Below are positions 17,820-26,847 of a stretch of DNA of 64,000 nt, one piece after another (positions within the stretch are counted from its first letter, which is position 1; the number at the start of each line of letters is the position of its first letter). The translations under genes and the position numbers were made by a program. The DNA is from Bacillus sp. S3 (GTDB taxonomy: Bacteria > Bacillota > Bacilli > Bacillales > Cytobacillaceae): contig NZ_CP039727.1 in assembly GCF_005154805.1 (NCBI RefSeq), positions 3,965,501-4,029,500 on the forward strand. Reading direction: 5' to 3'. Below the pieces are notes generated by a model. The model did not search any database. It was not told the DNA's origin and was given only the letters and a program-made list of their open reading frames with translations.

Positions 17820-17857
17820 TAACGTCCCCCCAAAGAATTTCTCTAATAAAGTGAATC

Positions 17858-18622
17858 TCAATTAAACCTTGCTGTCATTCTGTTACTTTCACACAATAAT
17901 ACGTGCGGCTGTGGCACTTCCTTATTTGTGACGATAAGCAGCCGGCGTCCAGGGTCAAGCCCATTAAGATATTGAAGCAAATCAGTATCATAGAGGGCAG
18001 AAGGATTGGTTATCCGGTAGTATTGATCGGTGATTCTCCCAATCTGGTAAGTACCATTACGGGTTGAACACATAAGCTGTGAAAACCCATATGCCGTTTG
18101 CTCCGATTCCGCATTAGGATAGTTCTCAATCCAACATCCTCCTGAGGGACCTTTCCAATCTGTTACAGCTGTTTGCTCCCGGACATACCAATTGGAAGAC
18201 CCTATTTTCACAAAGCCAATTTTTTTATACCAATTTATTGCCGCCATGTTATCAGCAAATACATCAAGGGAAATCTTGGTCCTTCCAAATTGATCTAGTA
18301 ATTGTTTCCCATGCTCAACCAGCAGGGTCCTGCCGATCCTTAGACCCTGATATTCCGGAAAGACATAAATATTATTTAAAAAAAGAGCTTCCTCCAACAC
18401 GCGCCATTCTGTGTAGCCCGCCAGCCTCTCACCGGTAAATGCCCCATAAAACTTGACCTTTCGGTGTTTCTCCGCAATGGTAAGCCACTTGTTTAGATAT
18501 GCTTCATAGCCTTTTGAACTAAATATCGTAAGCGGAAATATCTTACGATTCATTCCCGATTTGATTAGCTCGGGGATGAGAGGTGCATCTCTATTTCGCA
18601 AAGGTTCAATCTGTATTTTCAT
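17858..18622 (-). CDS. GNAT N-acetyltransferase with C-terminal extension
   Basis: A 254-residue protein. Residues 1-150 form a GNAT domain: LFLNNIYVFPEYQGLRIGRTLL carries the acetyl-CoA loop (QGLRIGR), then ISLDVFADNMAAINWYKKIGFVKIG. The remaining 100 residues match nothing I recognise. It sits between the PglC-type transferase and the aminotransferase, where EpsM/PglD (a left-handed beta-helix acetyltransferase) stands in B. subtilis and Campylobacter. It is therefore the best candidate for acylating the 4-amino sugar, by analogy with the GNAT enzymes PseH and WecD. The start ATG 18622 follows GGGGTG. Confidence 0.78.
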   Translation of the reverse strand: MKIQIEPLRNRDAPLIPELIKSGMNRKIFPLTIFSSKGYEAYLNKWLTIAEKHRKVKFYGAFTGERLAGYTEWRVLEEALFLNNIYVFPEYQGLRIGRTLLVEHGKQLLDQFGRTKISLDVFADNMAAINWYKKIGFVKIGSSNWYVREQTAVTDWKGPSGGCWIENYPNAESEQTAYGFSQLMCSTRNGTYQIGRITDQYYRITNPSALYDTDLLQYLNGLDPGRRLLIVTNKEVPQPHVLLCESNRMTARFN

Positions 18623-18646
18623 TTATCCCATTTCACCCCTTAAGGA

Positions 18647-19249
18647 CTAAGCCTTCATCCTTCGTTCAACATCAAAATCTAACATCTGATCAGCAGGAAC
18701 ATCAGCAATCCCTTCGCGTTTTAGCGTTTTACTGATAGTTTTAATAATAATTTTCAAGTCGAAGAATAATGATTGATGATCGACATAAAAAACATCTAAT
18801 GCCAATCTTGTGTTCCAATCCAGTTGATTCCTGCCCTCTACTTGTGCGTATCCGGTAATTCCCGGACGAACTGTATGCCTTTTCCTTTCTTGATCAGAAT
18901 AGTAAGGCAAATATCGGACTAATAGCGGCCGAGGACCGACCAAACTCATATCACCTTTTACGACGTTAAGCAACTGCGGTAATTCATCCAAACTTAAGCG
19001 TCTAATGATAAGCCCCGTCTTTGTTAACCGCACAGAATCCGGCAAGTCATTACCTGCTAAATCCTTTTCATTTGTCATTGTTCTGAACTTATAGACAGTA
19101 AAAATCTTTTCATGATACCCCACTCGTTTTTGTTTAAAGAGAATGGGAGAGCCTAATTTCACCCTTACAACGACGGCAGCCCCAAGTATGATCGGGCTAA
19201 AGAGACATAGGAGGAGTAAACTCACAAAAATATCACAAAATCTTTTCAT
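18647..19249 (-). CDS. Initiating phosphoglycosyltransferase, PglC/EpsL type
   Basis: A 200-residue monotopic phosphoglycosyltransferase: one hydrophobic re-entrant N-terminal helix (MKRFCDIFVSLLLLCLFSPI), then FKQKRVGYHEKIFTVYKFRTM, LDELPQLLNVVKGDMSLVGPRPL and PGITGYAQVEGRNQLDW. It moves a sugar phosphate from UDP-sugar to undecaprenyl phosphate; PglC and EpsL relatives use UDP-diNAcBac. It heads a sub-operon with GNAT, GNAT-fold and aminotransferase genes, fitting an amino-sugar donor. GAGGAGG lies 5 nt before the start. It is the second initiating enzyme in the locus. Confidence 0.9.
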   Translation of the reverse strand: MKRFCDIFVSLLLLCLFSPIILGAAVVVRVKLGSPILFKQKRVGYHEKIFTVYKFRTMTNEKDLAGNDLPDSVRLTKTGLIIRRLSLDELPQLLNVVKGDMSLVGPRPLLVRYLPYYSDQERKRHTVRPGITGYAQVEGRNQLDWNTRLALDVFYVDHQSLFFDLKIIIKTISKTLKREGIADVPADQMLDFDVERRMKA

Positions 19250-19287
19250 TGTTACCTCCTCATTTCGGTCAATTTAGAAACACTATT

Positions 19288-19312
19288 CGTCCTTAATAAC
19301 GAACAAAATCAA
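19288..19312 (-). promoter_or_regulatory. Promoter region with SinR-like operator ahead of the PglC-type gene
   Basis: The 17-mer at 19288-19304 (plus CGTCCTTAATAACGAAC) matches 13 of 17 positions of the 30831-30847 site. On the minus strand it follows a TTGATT -35 candidate (19307-19312), and the stretch TTGTTCGTTAT is identical to that in the main promoter. The -10 is poor. It lies about 40 bp upstream of the gene. Confidence 0.45.
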
Positions 19313-19351
19313 TAAAAAAATATATATCAAGGATAAGGGTGCTCCCTTGAT
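19312..19351 (-). terminator. Internal terminator of the exopolysaccharide locus
   Basis: On the minus strand ATCAAGG and CCTTGAT (19345-19351 and 19326-19332) pair around a 12-nt loop and are followed by a T-rich run. It lies 5 bp past the acyltransferase stop codon and immediately before the next promoter, so it splits the locus into transcription units. Confidence 0.7.
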
Positions 19352-19355
19352 CATT

Positions 19356-20411
19356 CTATTTACCCATTATTAATGGCATGTCTATCGAACGATTTACCTT
19401 TGTGAAGACTACTTTTCGTAAATATTTCAACATTGGCTTTTCAATAAGCTGATATACGAGACAGCAGGAAAGGACGGTTAATATAATGACAGCTGACATT
19501 GTTAAAAAGTACCCTAAAGCACCTATTACATGAAATTTAACCATTAGTAAAATATAAAGATGTAAAAATGGCCCATGAGCAATGTAAATGGAGTAAGAAG
19601 CATCCCCCAAGAATGACAGTGCCTTTGGTGTTTGCCTTTCCTTCTTGTCTTTTTCGGCAATCCCCAGCATAAGAAGCATGGAAAATATACAAAAGAATAA
19701 CGGCACATGTATATGAAAAATTTGATATATATTATTTAACCAAACCGCTAAATATCCAAGCAGCCCTGCTGTTACGAACAAGGTTGAATATTTAAAATTA
19801 AAGTTAAGCGTCAGATAAGCCACTACACATCCGCAAATGATTTCCAAATTGCTAAAGCTAAAAATAAAGGAATGCTCCGGAAAAGGAACAAACTTTAAGC
19901 CTATTAACATCGTAGCCAGAATCCATATAGCAATGAGAGGTTTAAGGATTTTCGGCCGGAAAATATAAGCTGCAAACAAAAGATAGAAAAAGACGACATG
20001 ACTAAGCGACCAGGCAGAATCCAGAATCGGTTCGGGAGGCAGGATCAGGATTGACTTAAAGATTAGTTCGGCCGGGTAGCTGCCCCCCGCAGATGGTAAT
20101 AATAACGAAACAGCAATCGATAATAATGTAAACATCCAATATAGCGGATAAATTCTAATCACACGCTTTAGAAGAAATTCCTTTGCCTTTCCCGGTCTTC
20201 CGGCTTGTTTATGATAGAGATAAAAAATCATAAAACCTGTTACAATAAAAAAGAAATCGACCCCTCCTGTTCTTTCCCATTGCCCCATATCAAACCAATC
20301 ATAGTTAAACTTGGTATGAAACAAAATATTGACATGGCCTAAGAGAACAAATATAATCGCTATCGCTCTTGAAATCTGTACAAATGACAGCTTTCTTCTT
20401 TTAGTCTCCAA
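19356..20411 (-). CDS. Membrane acyltransferase (acyltransferase_3 family)
   Basis: A 351-residue polytopic protein with about ten TM helices. The N-terminal SFVQISRAIAIIFVLLGHVNILF has the active-site His region, and GGVDFFFIVTGFMIFYLYHK is the second family signature, typical of O-acetyltransferases such as OafA. It should acylate a sugar of the lipid-linked or nascent polysaccharide using a cytosolic acyl-CoA. The start is TTG 20411, with GAGGGG 6 nt upstream. It is the last gene before the internal terminator. Confidence 0.85.
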   Translation of the reverse strand: METKRRKLSFVQISRAIAIIFVLLGHVNILFHTKFNYDWFDMGQWERTGGVDFFFIVTGFMIFYLYHKQAGRPGKAKEFLLKRVIRIYPLYWMFTLLSIAVSLLLPSAGGSYPAELIFKSILILPPEPILDSAWSLSHVVFFYLLFAAYIFRPKILKPLIAIWILATMLIGLKFVPFPEHSFIFSFSNLEIICGCVVAYLTLNFNFKYSTLFVTAGLLGYLAVWLNNIYQIFHIHVPLFFCIFSMLLMLGIAEKDKKERQTPKALSFLGDASYSIYIAHGPFLHLYILLMVKFHVIGALGYFLTMSAVIILTVLSCCLVYQLIEKPMLKYLRKVVFTKVNRSIDMPLIMGK

Positions 20412-20450
20412 TGTTATCCCCTCATTTCAAGAAATCCATCGTTAAACATT

Positions 20451-21221
20451 TTACGTTTTGGCATGTTTCTTTAATGCACGAAGTGAATAATTTGCAAAAT
20501 ACCATAGGGCGGAAGGTATATTAATTTTTTCAACCTTCCTATACGTATTCCAGGTTTTCTGAGCAGATTTCAGTTTATTACTTGATAGTGAATGTTCTCG
20601 TTTTCTGTAGAGGGCTAACTCCTCATTCAGACCATATGCATCAATTCCATTTGAAAGGATTGAAAGCCAGAGGCCATAATCCTCCGAACAGTCCCGATAT
20701 AAAGGCATTTGTATGTTTCCGACTTTCCTTTTATCTAAAATGACGGTTAGTGTGCCAATCAGGGTGTTTTTTAATAGGCATTTATATTTAATTTTTGCGG
20801 GCACCTGAATGAGCGTATTCGTCCTTTCTCCACTTTCATCCATAATCCTGTAATTCGTAAACGAAAAGGCAAGATTATTTTTTTTCATGAAATTCAGTTG
20901 TCTTTCTAATTTATGGGGACTCCAAAGGTCATCGCTATCTAAAAAAGCAAGATAGTTTCCTGACGAAGCAGTGATGGCTTTATTCCTTGCCTTTGCCGGG
21001 CCGCCATTTGCTGCGAGCTCAATTAATTTAATTCGAGAATCAAGCTCCCTTTCTTTCTTTACCAGATCAACTGTGTTATCTGTCGAACAATCATCGACAA
21101 TAATCATTTCCCAGTTTGTATACGTTTGGGCTTTAACGGAATGGATGGTTTCAGTAATAAATCGTGCAGCGTTATAGGTTGGAGTGATAATTGAAACCTT
21201 CGATTCTGCCGAATAGTTCAT
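20451..21221 (-). CDS. GT2 glycosyltransferase (TuaG-like)
   Basis: A 256-residue GT-A inverting glycosyltransferase. The nucleotide-sugar fold has VSIITPTYNAARFI, WEMIIVDDCSTDNT and the metal-binding DxD-like YLAFLDSDDLWSPHKL. The closest style I recognise is TuaG of teichuronic acid synthesis. It is cytosolic and adds one sugar to the lipid-linked unit. It begins 16 bp after the WbaP-like stop with GGGGGAG upstream. Donor and acceptor are unknown. Confidence 0.88.
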   Translation of the reverse strand: MNYSAESKVSIITPTYNAARFITETIHSVKAQTYTNWEMIIVDDCSTDNTVDLVKKERELDSRIKLIELAANGGPAKARNKAITASSGNYLAFLDSDDLWSPHKLERQLNFMKKNNLAFSFTNYRIMDESGERTNTLIQVPAKIKYKCLLKNTLIGTLTVILDKRKVGNIQMPLYRDCSEDYGLWLSILSNGIDAYGLNEELALYRKREHSLSSNKLKSAQKTWNTYRKVEKINIPSALWYFANYSLRALKKHAKT

Positions 21222-21237
21222 TTTGCTCCCCCATTTC

Positions 21238-22638
21238 TTAATGGTTCATAACCTTTTTCTTCTTTAGACTCTTTAGTAATCGCTGGTTTGGAAGATTGTT
21301 TTCTTCCTTCAGCCCCTGTGCCTGTTCAGGCTGAAGGACCACACGAATAGTTTGAAATAAGATTTTTACATCCAGCCAAAAGGAATAATTATGAACATAT
21401 AAGAGGTCAAACCTTAACTTATCTTCAACAGGTGTGGTATAGTTGGCCAACACTTGTGCTAAGCCTGTTATTCCCGGCTTAACTGTTAACCGGTAATGGT
21501 ATTCAGGCAACTTTTGTTTAAATTGATTAATGAAATATTCTCGTTCCGGCCTTGGACCAACAATGCTCATATCCCCTTTAAGAACATTTAATAATTGTGG
21601 AAGCTCATCTAAACGAACAGCTCGAATGAATCTTCCAATTGCCGTAATTCGGGGATCTCTATCTGTTGCAAGTACGGGACCTGTTCTCTCTTCTGCATCT
21701 TGAATCATACTTCTAAACTTATAAATCATATATGGATTCCCCTTTTGCCCGATCCGCTCTTGTTTATAAAGAGCCGGTCCTTTTGACGTCAGCGGAATGA
21801 ACAGAAATAACGCCAATAATAGCGGACTGGCGATTACTAATAGGAGGAATGAAATCAACACATCAAACCCGCGCTTAAGAAACCGTTGGCTTATGCTTAT
21901 ATTCGGCGGTTTGATCGAAACGACTAACATATCATCAATTTGCTGGATATCGGCTGCTATGACAGAAAGCTCGAATTGCTGCGGTACCACCATTGCCTCT
22001 TTGCCATGTTTCATACATAAGCTCAGAATTTCTTCTTTATCCTCCCCACTCAGGTTCGGGCTAAGGAGAAGAAGATCACACTTTTTGATATTTTCATAAA
22101 TAATCGCCATATTAGCCGCAGTAATAAATCCTGATATTTCAAACCATCCTTTATGATGATTGATAATTTTGTCTGCCAAATGGATTCCTGCATTCGAATC
22201 TTCCCCGATAATAATGACCTTCCTTTTACCGAAAAATTTCTTGTAAAGGTACCAAACACTTGCACGTGCTGCGAGTAATAGTATCGTCTGAATGAGAAAT
22301 GCAATAAAGATAAAACTTTGCTGGAAGGATAGATAGGGTGTCAATAGGGAAATGGCCGAAATAAAGATTGAAAAAAACACCATCGATAATACAACGGAAT
22401 AAACTACATGCTGAATATTTTTTCGCTGCCAATCTCCGTAGAGGTCATATAGATAGAAAACAAAATAACTGGATGCCGAAAGTAAAATTAACCAATTGGA
22501 AGAGATCAGGGTTCCGGCAATTGGGATGGAAAGTTGATAGGAAACCAAATAGGCAATAATAAAACCTGCAAAGACTAAAGTGATATCGGCAACTGCTTGA
22601 ATAAGCTTCACACAACTCCCTCGATATCTATCATTCAT
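21238..22638 (-). CDS. Initiating polyprenyl glycosylphosphotransferase, WbaP/TuaA type
   Basis: A 466-residue long-form phosphoglycosyltransferase. Four to five N-terminal TM helices (about 10-125) precede a CoA-binding-like domain (KVIIIGEDSNAGIHLADKI) and a further helix. The C-terminal catalytic domain has YKQERIGQKGNPYMIYKFRSM, RLDELPQLLNVLKGDMSIVGPRPE and PGITGLAQVLANY. It loads a hexose-1-phosphate onto undecaprenyl phosphate to start a repeat unit. Start ATG 22638 has AAAGGAG 8 nt upstream; the in-frame TTG at 22644 is too close to that site. With the PglC-type gene it gives the locus two initiating enzymes. Confidence 0.9.
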   Translation of the reverse strand: MNDRYRGSCVKLIQAVADITLVFAGFIIAYLVSYQLSIPIAGTLISSNWLILLSASSYFVFYLYDLYGDWQRKNIQHVVYSVVLSMVFFSIFISAISLLTPYLSFQQSFIFIAFLIQTILLLAARASVWYLYKKFFGKRKVIIIGEDSNAGIHLADKIINHHKGWFEISGFITAANMAIIYENIKKCDLLLLSPNLSGEDKEEILSLCMKHGKEAMVVPQQFELSVIAADIQQIDDMLVVSIKPPNISISQRFLKRGFDVLISFLLLVIASPLLLALFLFIPLTSKGPALYKQERIGQKGNPYMIYKFRSMIQDAEERTGPVLATDRDPRITAIGRFIRAVRLDELPQLLNVLKGDMSIVGPRPEREYFINQFKQKLPEYHYRLTVKPGITGLAQVLANYTTPVEDKLRFDLLYVHNYSFWLDVKILFQTIRVVLQPEQAQGLKEENNLPNQRLLKSLKKKKVMNH

Positions 22639-22747
22639 TTTCAATTCTCCTTTCTAAAACACGTAGAAGGTTTGAGCAGGGAGAGAGTTTAAAGACAGAA
22701 TAATTCCTTTTTAACGAATAATTCATTCTTTTTAAAGTACAATCTGA

Positions 22748-24430
22748 TTAAAAAAAATCCTGTTGAACCCTCTTTTTTGACTTGTTTTTCCCCATCTTTC
22801 CCAATTTGACCTGTTCATATTGAACTGGTCTAAACTTGTAAAGCTTCCTGAAGAAATGGAGCAAACTATAATCAAAACGCTTACCGTCCAGGATTGTAAT
22901 CCCCCCTGCATTTGAAATCGTATGAACCCCGTCTGGATACAAACTGTCATTTTTAGGTTCAATGAAGGAAACGGGCTCCTCTTCAAATTGCGAAGTAGAT
23001 AAAGTTTTAATTTTATTTAAAACAATTCTTCCTCCATACGTTTTTGAACAATCTTGTGCCGGGCGGTAAAGCACCCCTTCCTGAATAAATGGTGTCCCTG
23101 CCGGCCGAGAAGACCGTATGTCCATTTTCACTGGATTTAGAACATGCGGTTGCCAATCTCCCAGCAAATCAGCTGCATAGTAAATATGCAGTTCATTATT
23201 ATGACTTTGGATAGTTGAAAATGATTTCGTGCAGAACAGCCACCAATAATCACCATATTTGATGATGGTTGAATCAACAGCATGAAAATCTTCTATTAAT
23301 GTTTTTACCTTCTCCCATTCTTTACTGGCTTTATTTAATCGATAAATGGTAGCCTCCTTCGCTTCTGAGGTTTCAGGAAGGCAGTATACTTGATTGTTAT
23401 GTTCTATAATAAACGGATAAGACATATGACATGGGAATTTCATTAGTGCCTGATCAAATGTGATGGTATCATCCCTGACGCTTGCAGCACTTATATACCC
23501 CTTGACCACTCGATGATCTAATTCTTCCATTAAGATCTGTAATCCGCCCTCATCCCGATAAGCGAATGGATCAGCATAATATAAATCTTTCTCTTGTACT
23601 AACCATTGTATATTCGTATCTGAATCGGTTAAAAATTCATGAATCGGTTTCGGGACAATGCCAATGTTCCAATATTCATAGGAAAATAATTTTGCAGCCA
23701 GCTTTTTATATTTATTCTTAGACAGCTGGACAATAAATTTCCCCATTTGCTTCATGGTAGGTTTTTCAGGAATTGGATATGCAGAAGCAATGGCAGCATG
23801 GTTCAAATACTCGGCATTATTATTCAAAATATCCCGGCACACCAAGGCTGGCCAACTTGAGATGGTCGAGGTAATATGCTCCCGATTTTTTTTATAAGAA
23901 TCCTTAATGGTAGAAAAGTATCCTTCCTTTAACAAAATAGGCTTATTGACCCCTGTGAGCTGAACTAATCCGGCAAACGTAACAGGCTCTTCATTATAGA
24001 TCTCCCAAAAATATCGATTTAGCTCTGAGCTGTGTTGAAACGCCCATAAACCATATCGGGACAAATGAGCCATTCCTCCGCCGATATGGCTTGAACTAAT
24101 ATTAAATAGGAAATCTAATTTGAAACCAGCAATTTTCTCCATATTATTCTTCGAAAATTGATATTCTCCAGTTTCTGTTTTACTGACTTCACATTCCAGG
24201 ATAGGGATGCCATTCATCATCGTTGGTAAACTAGCAGATTTTTTAGTCATCAAAGATTTTAGTAAGACTTTCACAGTATGCTGCTTACTGTGCTTGTGCT
24301 CAAGCAGGATCAATAAGCCAGCCTCCACATTCTCCAACTCCAGCATTTTTTTTATGCTATTTGCTTGCCATCCTTCAACGGCTATATTGTCACAAATAAT
24401 CCCGAAACGTAGTCCTTTTTTCTCCATCAC
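22748..24430 (-). CDS. Formyltransferase-like domain fused to a GINT1-type beta-propeller
   Basis: A 560-residue protein of unusual build. The N-terminal 190 residues look like a formyltransferase-type Rossmann fold (LRFGIICDNIAVEGWQANSI; LDFLFNISSSHIGGGMAHLSRYGLWAFQHSS). From about 270 it is a beta-propeller resembling the N-terminal domain of glucosamine inositolphosphorylceramide transferase and GH43-like folds (YYADPFAYRDEGGLQILMEEL, SYPFIIEHNNQVYCLPETSEA, DSTIIKYGDYWWLFCTKS). It could formylate an amino sugar, or bind or transfer a sugar. The start is GTG 24430 or ATG 24427. Confidence 0.65.
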   Translation of the reverse strand: MMEKKGLRFGIICDNIAVEGWQANSIKKMLELENVEAGLLILLEHKHSKQHTVKVLLKSLMTKKSASLPTMMNGIPILECEVSKTETGEYQFSKNNMEKIAGFKLDFLFNISSSHIGGGMAHLSRYGLWAFQHSSELNRYFWEIYNEEPVTFAGLVQLTGVNKPILLKEGYFSTIKDSYKKNREHITSTISSWPALVCRDILNNNAEYLNHAAIASAYPIPEKPTMKQMGKFIVQLSKNKYKKLAAKLFSYEYWNIGIVPKPIHEFLTDSDTNIQWLVQEKDLYYADPFAYRDEGGLQILMEELDHRVVKGYISAASVRDDTITFDQALMKFPCHMSYPFIIEHNNQVYCLPETSEAKEATIYRLNKASKEWEKVKTLIEDFHAVDSTIIKYGDYWWLFCTKSFSTIQSHNNELHIYYAADLLGDWQPHVLNPVKMDIRSSRPAGTPFIQEGVLYRPAQDCSKTYGGRIVLNKIKTLSTSQFEEEPVSFIEPKNDSLYPDGVHTISNAGGITILDGKRFDYSLLHFFRKLYKFRPVQYEQVKLGKMGKNKSKKRVQQDFF

Positions 24431-24502
24431 CTTACCACTCCCAAGGTATTCAACTTAGCAAATAGGATGTCATTCAGTTTATTCATATGTAATGGGACAC
24501 CA

Positions 24503-25564
24503 TTAACTGCAAGTCAGATACTCATTTAACGTATTATTTACCATTTGCTCCAAAGAAAAATCTGCTTCCACTTTTCTTCTGGCGTTCTCAATAAATTGTT
24601 TCCTAATCTCATCGTTTACTTTTAAATCAAGAATTTTATCACAAAAGTCTTCTACTGAATGCTCATTGATGAGGAAACCAGTCTTATTCCCAATAATTGC
24701 TTCCCCAATCCCCCCTCTATTAATGGAGATAATTGGCGTTCCCACTGCCATAGCCTCTAAGATGACCATTGGGAAAACCTCTCGATAGGATGTAAGTAAT
24801 ATGACGTCCATTTCTTTAATAAATTCCTCCGGATGATGAACAACGCCAACCATCTTAATCTTGTGATGTAAATTTTGTGAATCAATCATCCTCTTGATTT
24901 TTTCCTGCTCCGGTCCATCCCCTGCAATATAAAACAATAGGTTTGGGATGTCACGCAGCTTTCCAGCAATCTTTATGAACAGCTCATGATTTTTTTCTTC
25001 TGATAACCTTGCCAAGATCCCGATCTTGAAACATTCCCCTTTTACCTTTTGATGAAAGGCAAACTGCTTCATATCAACACCGTTATAAACTGTCGTTATT
25101 TTGCCAGCCGTTATTCCTGCTTTGATAAGATTTTCCTTCTCAAAGTCACTGACCGTGATGATTTTTTCCACATGCTTATTTAGCAAATAGGCAAATACAG
25201 CTGGATTTTTCTCTTCAAGAACGGTCACATTATGCTTTGTGTAGACTATCCTGAACTTCATTTTCGTTATTTTTTGTACAAAAATACAGTATAGGACCAT
25301 TCGCAAACTATTCGCATGGATTACATCTATTTGCTTATCAATAATTAACTTTCTAAGCTTTTTAATATTCTGCAGGTGCTTTGTTCTACTCATCTCACTA
25401 AAGTTGTTTTTATGCTTGATTTTCCCGTATAACTCTCCGGGTCCGGCGGCATAGTGAAAGGAAATGTCTGGATGTTGCAATTGATTCTCTAATTTGCAAA
25501 AATACATTTCAGCTCCACCGAATATCAGCTTATCTGTTATGACTAGAATATTCATGAGCAGCAT
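24503..25564 (-). CDS. GT4 glycosyltransferase
   Basis: A GT-B glycosyltransferase of about 353 residues. The N-terminal acceptor domain has MNILVITDKLIFGGAEMYFCKLENQL and IDVIHANSLRMVLYC. The C-terminal donor domain has GILARLSEEKNHELFIKIAGKL, YIAGDGPEQEKIKRMI and REVFPMVILEAMAVGTPIISINRGGIGE, the EX7E donor motif of retaining GT4 enzymes. The start is within the overlap with the Wzy gene: AAGGA precedes ATG 25564, with ATG 25555 close by. Translation is probably coupled to the upstream gene. Confidence 0.87.
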   Translation of the reverse strand: MLLMNILVITDKLIFGGAEMYFCKLENQLQHPDISFHYAAGPGELYGKIKHKNNFSEMSRTKHLQNIKKLRKLIIDKQIDVIHANSLRMVLYCIFVQKITKMKFRIVYTKHNVTVLEEKNPAVFAYLLNKHVEKIITVSDFEKENLIKAGITAGKITTVYNGVDMKQFAFHQKVKGECFKIGILARLSEEKNHELFIKIAGKLRDIPNLLFYIAGDGPEQEKIKRMIDSQNLHHKIKMVGVVHHPEEFIKEMDVILLTSYREVFPMVILEAMAVGTPIISINRGGIGEAIIGNKTGFLINEHSVEDFCDKILDLKVNDEIRKQFIENARRKVEADFSLEQMVNNTLNEYLTCS

Positions 25565-26846
25565 CACTTCCTTTACGATTGACATTTAGTTTCAATTTTT
25601 GTTTATAGGAGAATATGGAATGGAACGAACCTGCTTTTTGCGTTTCAGTCTGGCGTGCATATTTTTCGTTATTCAAATACGTTGTTAAGATGGCTAGATA
25701 CATAAAAAACATGTCATTAATGATGATCGAAAGGAACCCCATTTGCAGAATCATTCCAAGAAAGGTTAATAGCAGGTATGGGTTATTTTTACGTACACTG
25801 CTTTTTATTAATTGGATAAATACTAATAGGATAAATAAACAAAAGCAGGATATTCCCACCAAACCAGACTCCGATAAAATATCTAAAAAGGTATTATGTA
25901 CCTCCAGGTTATCGCCATATTGAAAGAAGTTATAGTCAGCAAAATTAAAAGCCCCAATGCCAAAAAACATATGCGTCGTAAAATAGTCCCAGGCTCTTCC
26001 CCATAATTCTAACCTTCCACTGCCGCCATCCTGAGAAAAATCCTCAATTCTAGATCCTAAGATGTCGAAAATATCGAACTTCATATAGACAATCGCAATA
26101 TACACTGCCACAAAAAGTGAACCGGCAAGACCGGCCAGTAATTTTAACTGTTTAAGAGGGTTATTAAGCAAAATATAAATCAGCAGGATAAACGCCATGA
26201 CTAAAAGTCCGCCTCTTGAAAATGATAATATATTGGCAATAATACATAGGATTAAACCGAGCTTATTTTTCAGCGATTTTGCATGGCAAAGATAATAAGA
26301 GAAAAAGAGTGTATTATAATAAACAAAGAAGTTGGGATCCTGTAAAAGCCCGATTAATCGAGGGTAATCTCGATCCAGCATCACACCAAATTGATAAACC
26401 CGATCACCCTCGAATACAAAACCAAGGGTTTTTAAGCCGATAAAATACATTGCTAAACTAGCAATATTAAAAATAATCCCAACATCTGAAATCGCTCTTT
26501 CAATCATCGAATTACTAGAGGTGCCTATAACTGATTTCATCACAAAATAACAAAAAATATATAAGATTATTCCGCAGATGATTCTAATGCTGGAGGCCGG
26601 ATATAAAGCAAACACTCCTGTGAAGCTGTACATCAAATAAAATAACAGCATCGCTACTTCAAACAGCTGAAGCTTGTGAAAGTAAAAGGAACCGATATGA
26701 ATCGTCAAAAACAAAATCAAAAAAATCATATATGGTTTTATGGCAAATCCCACATAAATGTAGTAATTTGCCAGAGTCACTAATAAAAAAAGAAAGAAGA
26801 TGGTGAATTGACTTCTATGCAAATTTGGAGTTATTTTGTGGTCCAT
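25530..26846 (-). CDS. Wzy-like O-antigen/exopolysaccharide polymerase
   Basis: A 438-residue polytopic protein with about eleven TM helices. It has a large extracytoplasmic loop (DIFDILGSRIEDFSQDGGSGRLELWGRAWDYF…GAFNFADYN) and EVHNTFLDILSESGLVG, the H-N-x-x-L motif of the O-antigen ligase/polymerase (Wzy_C) family. It would polymerise flipped lipid-linked units on the outer membrane face. It lies between the flippase and a GT4 gene, as in many Wzx/Wzy loci. GGGGG lies upstream of ATG 26846, 1 bp past the flippase stop. Confidence 0.87.
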   Translation of the reverse strand: MDHKITPNLHRSQFTIFFLFLLVTLANYYIYVGFAIKPYMIFLILFLTIHIGSFYFHKLQLFEVAMLLFYLMYSFTGVFALYPASSIRIICGIILYIFCYFVMKSVIGTSSNSMIERAISDVGIIFNIASLAMYFIGLKTLGFVFEGDRVYQFGVMLDRDYPRLIGLLQDPNFFVYYNTLFFSYYLCHAKSLKNKLGLILCIIANILSFSRGGLLVMAFILLIYILLNNPLKQLKLLAGLAGSLFVAVYIAIVYMKFDIFDILGSRIEDFSQDGGSGRLELWGRAWDYFTTHMFFGIGAFNFADYNFFQYGDNLEVHNTFLDILSESGLVGISCFCLFILLVFIQLIKSSVRKNNPYLLLTFLGMILQMGFLSIIINDMFFMYLAILTTYLNNEKYARQTETQKAGSFHSIFSYKQKLKLNVNRKGSDAAHEYSSHNR

Positions 26847-26847
26847 T

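Noticed and set aside
22645..22747. Sixth SinR-like operator before the WbaP-type gene
   Set aside because: ATTCGTTA and GAAT fragments are present, but no GTTC half-site and no 17-mer match above background, and the genes around it appear to be read through.
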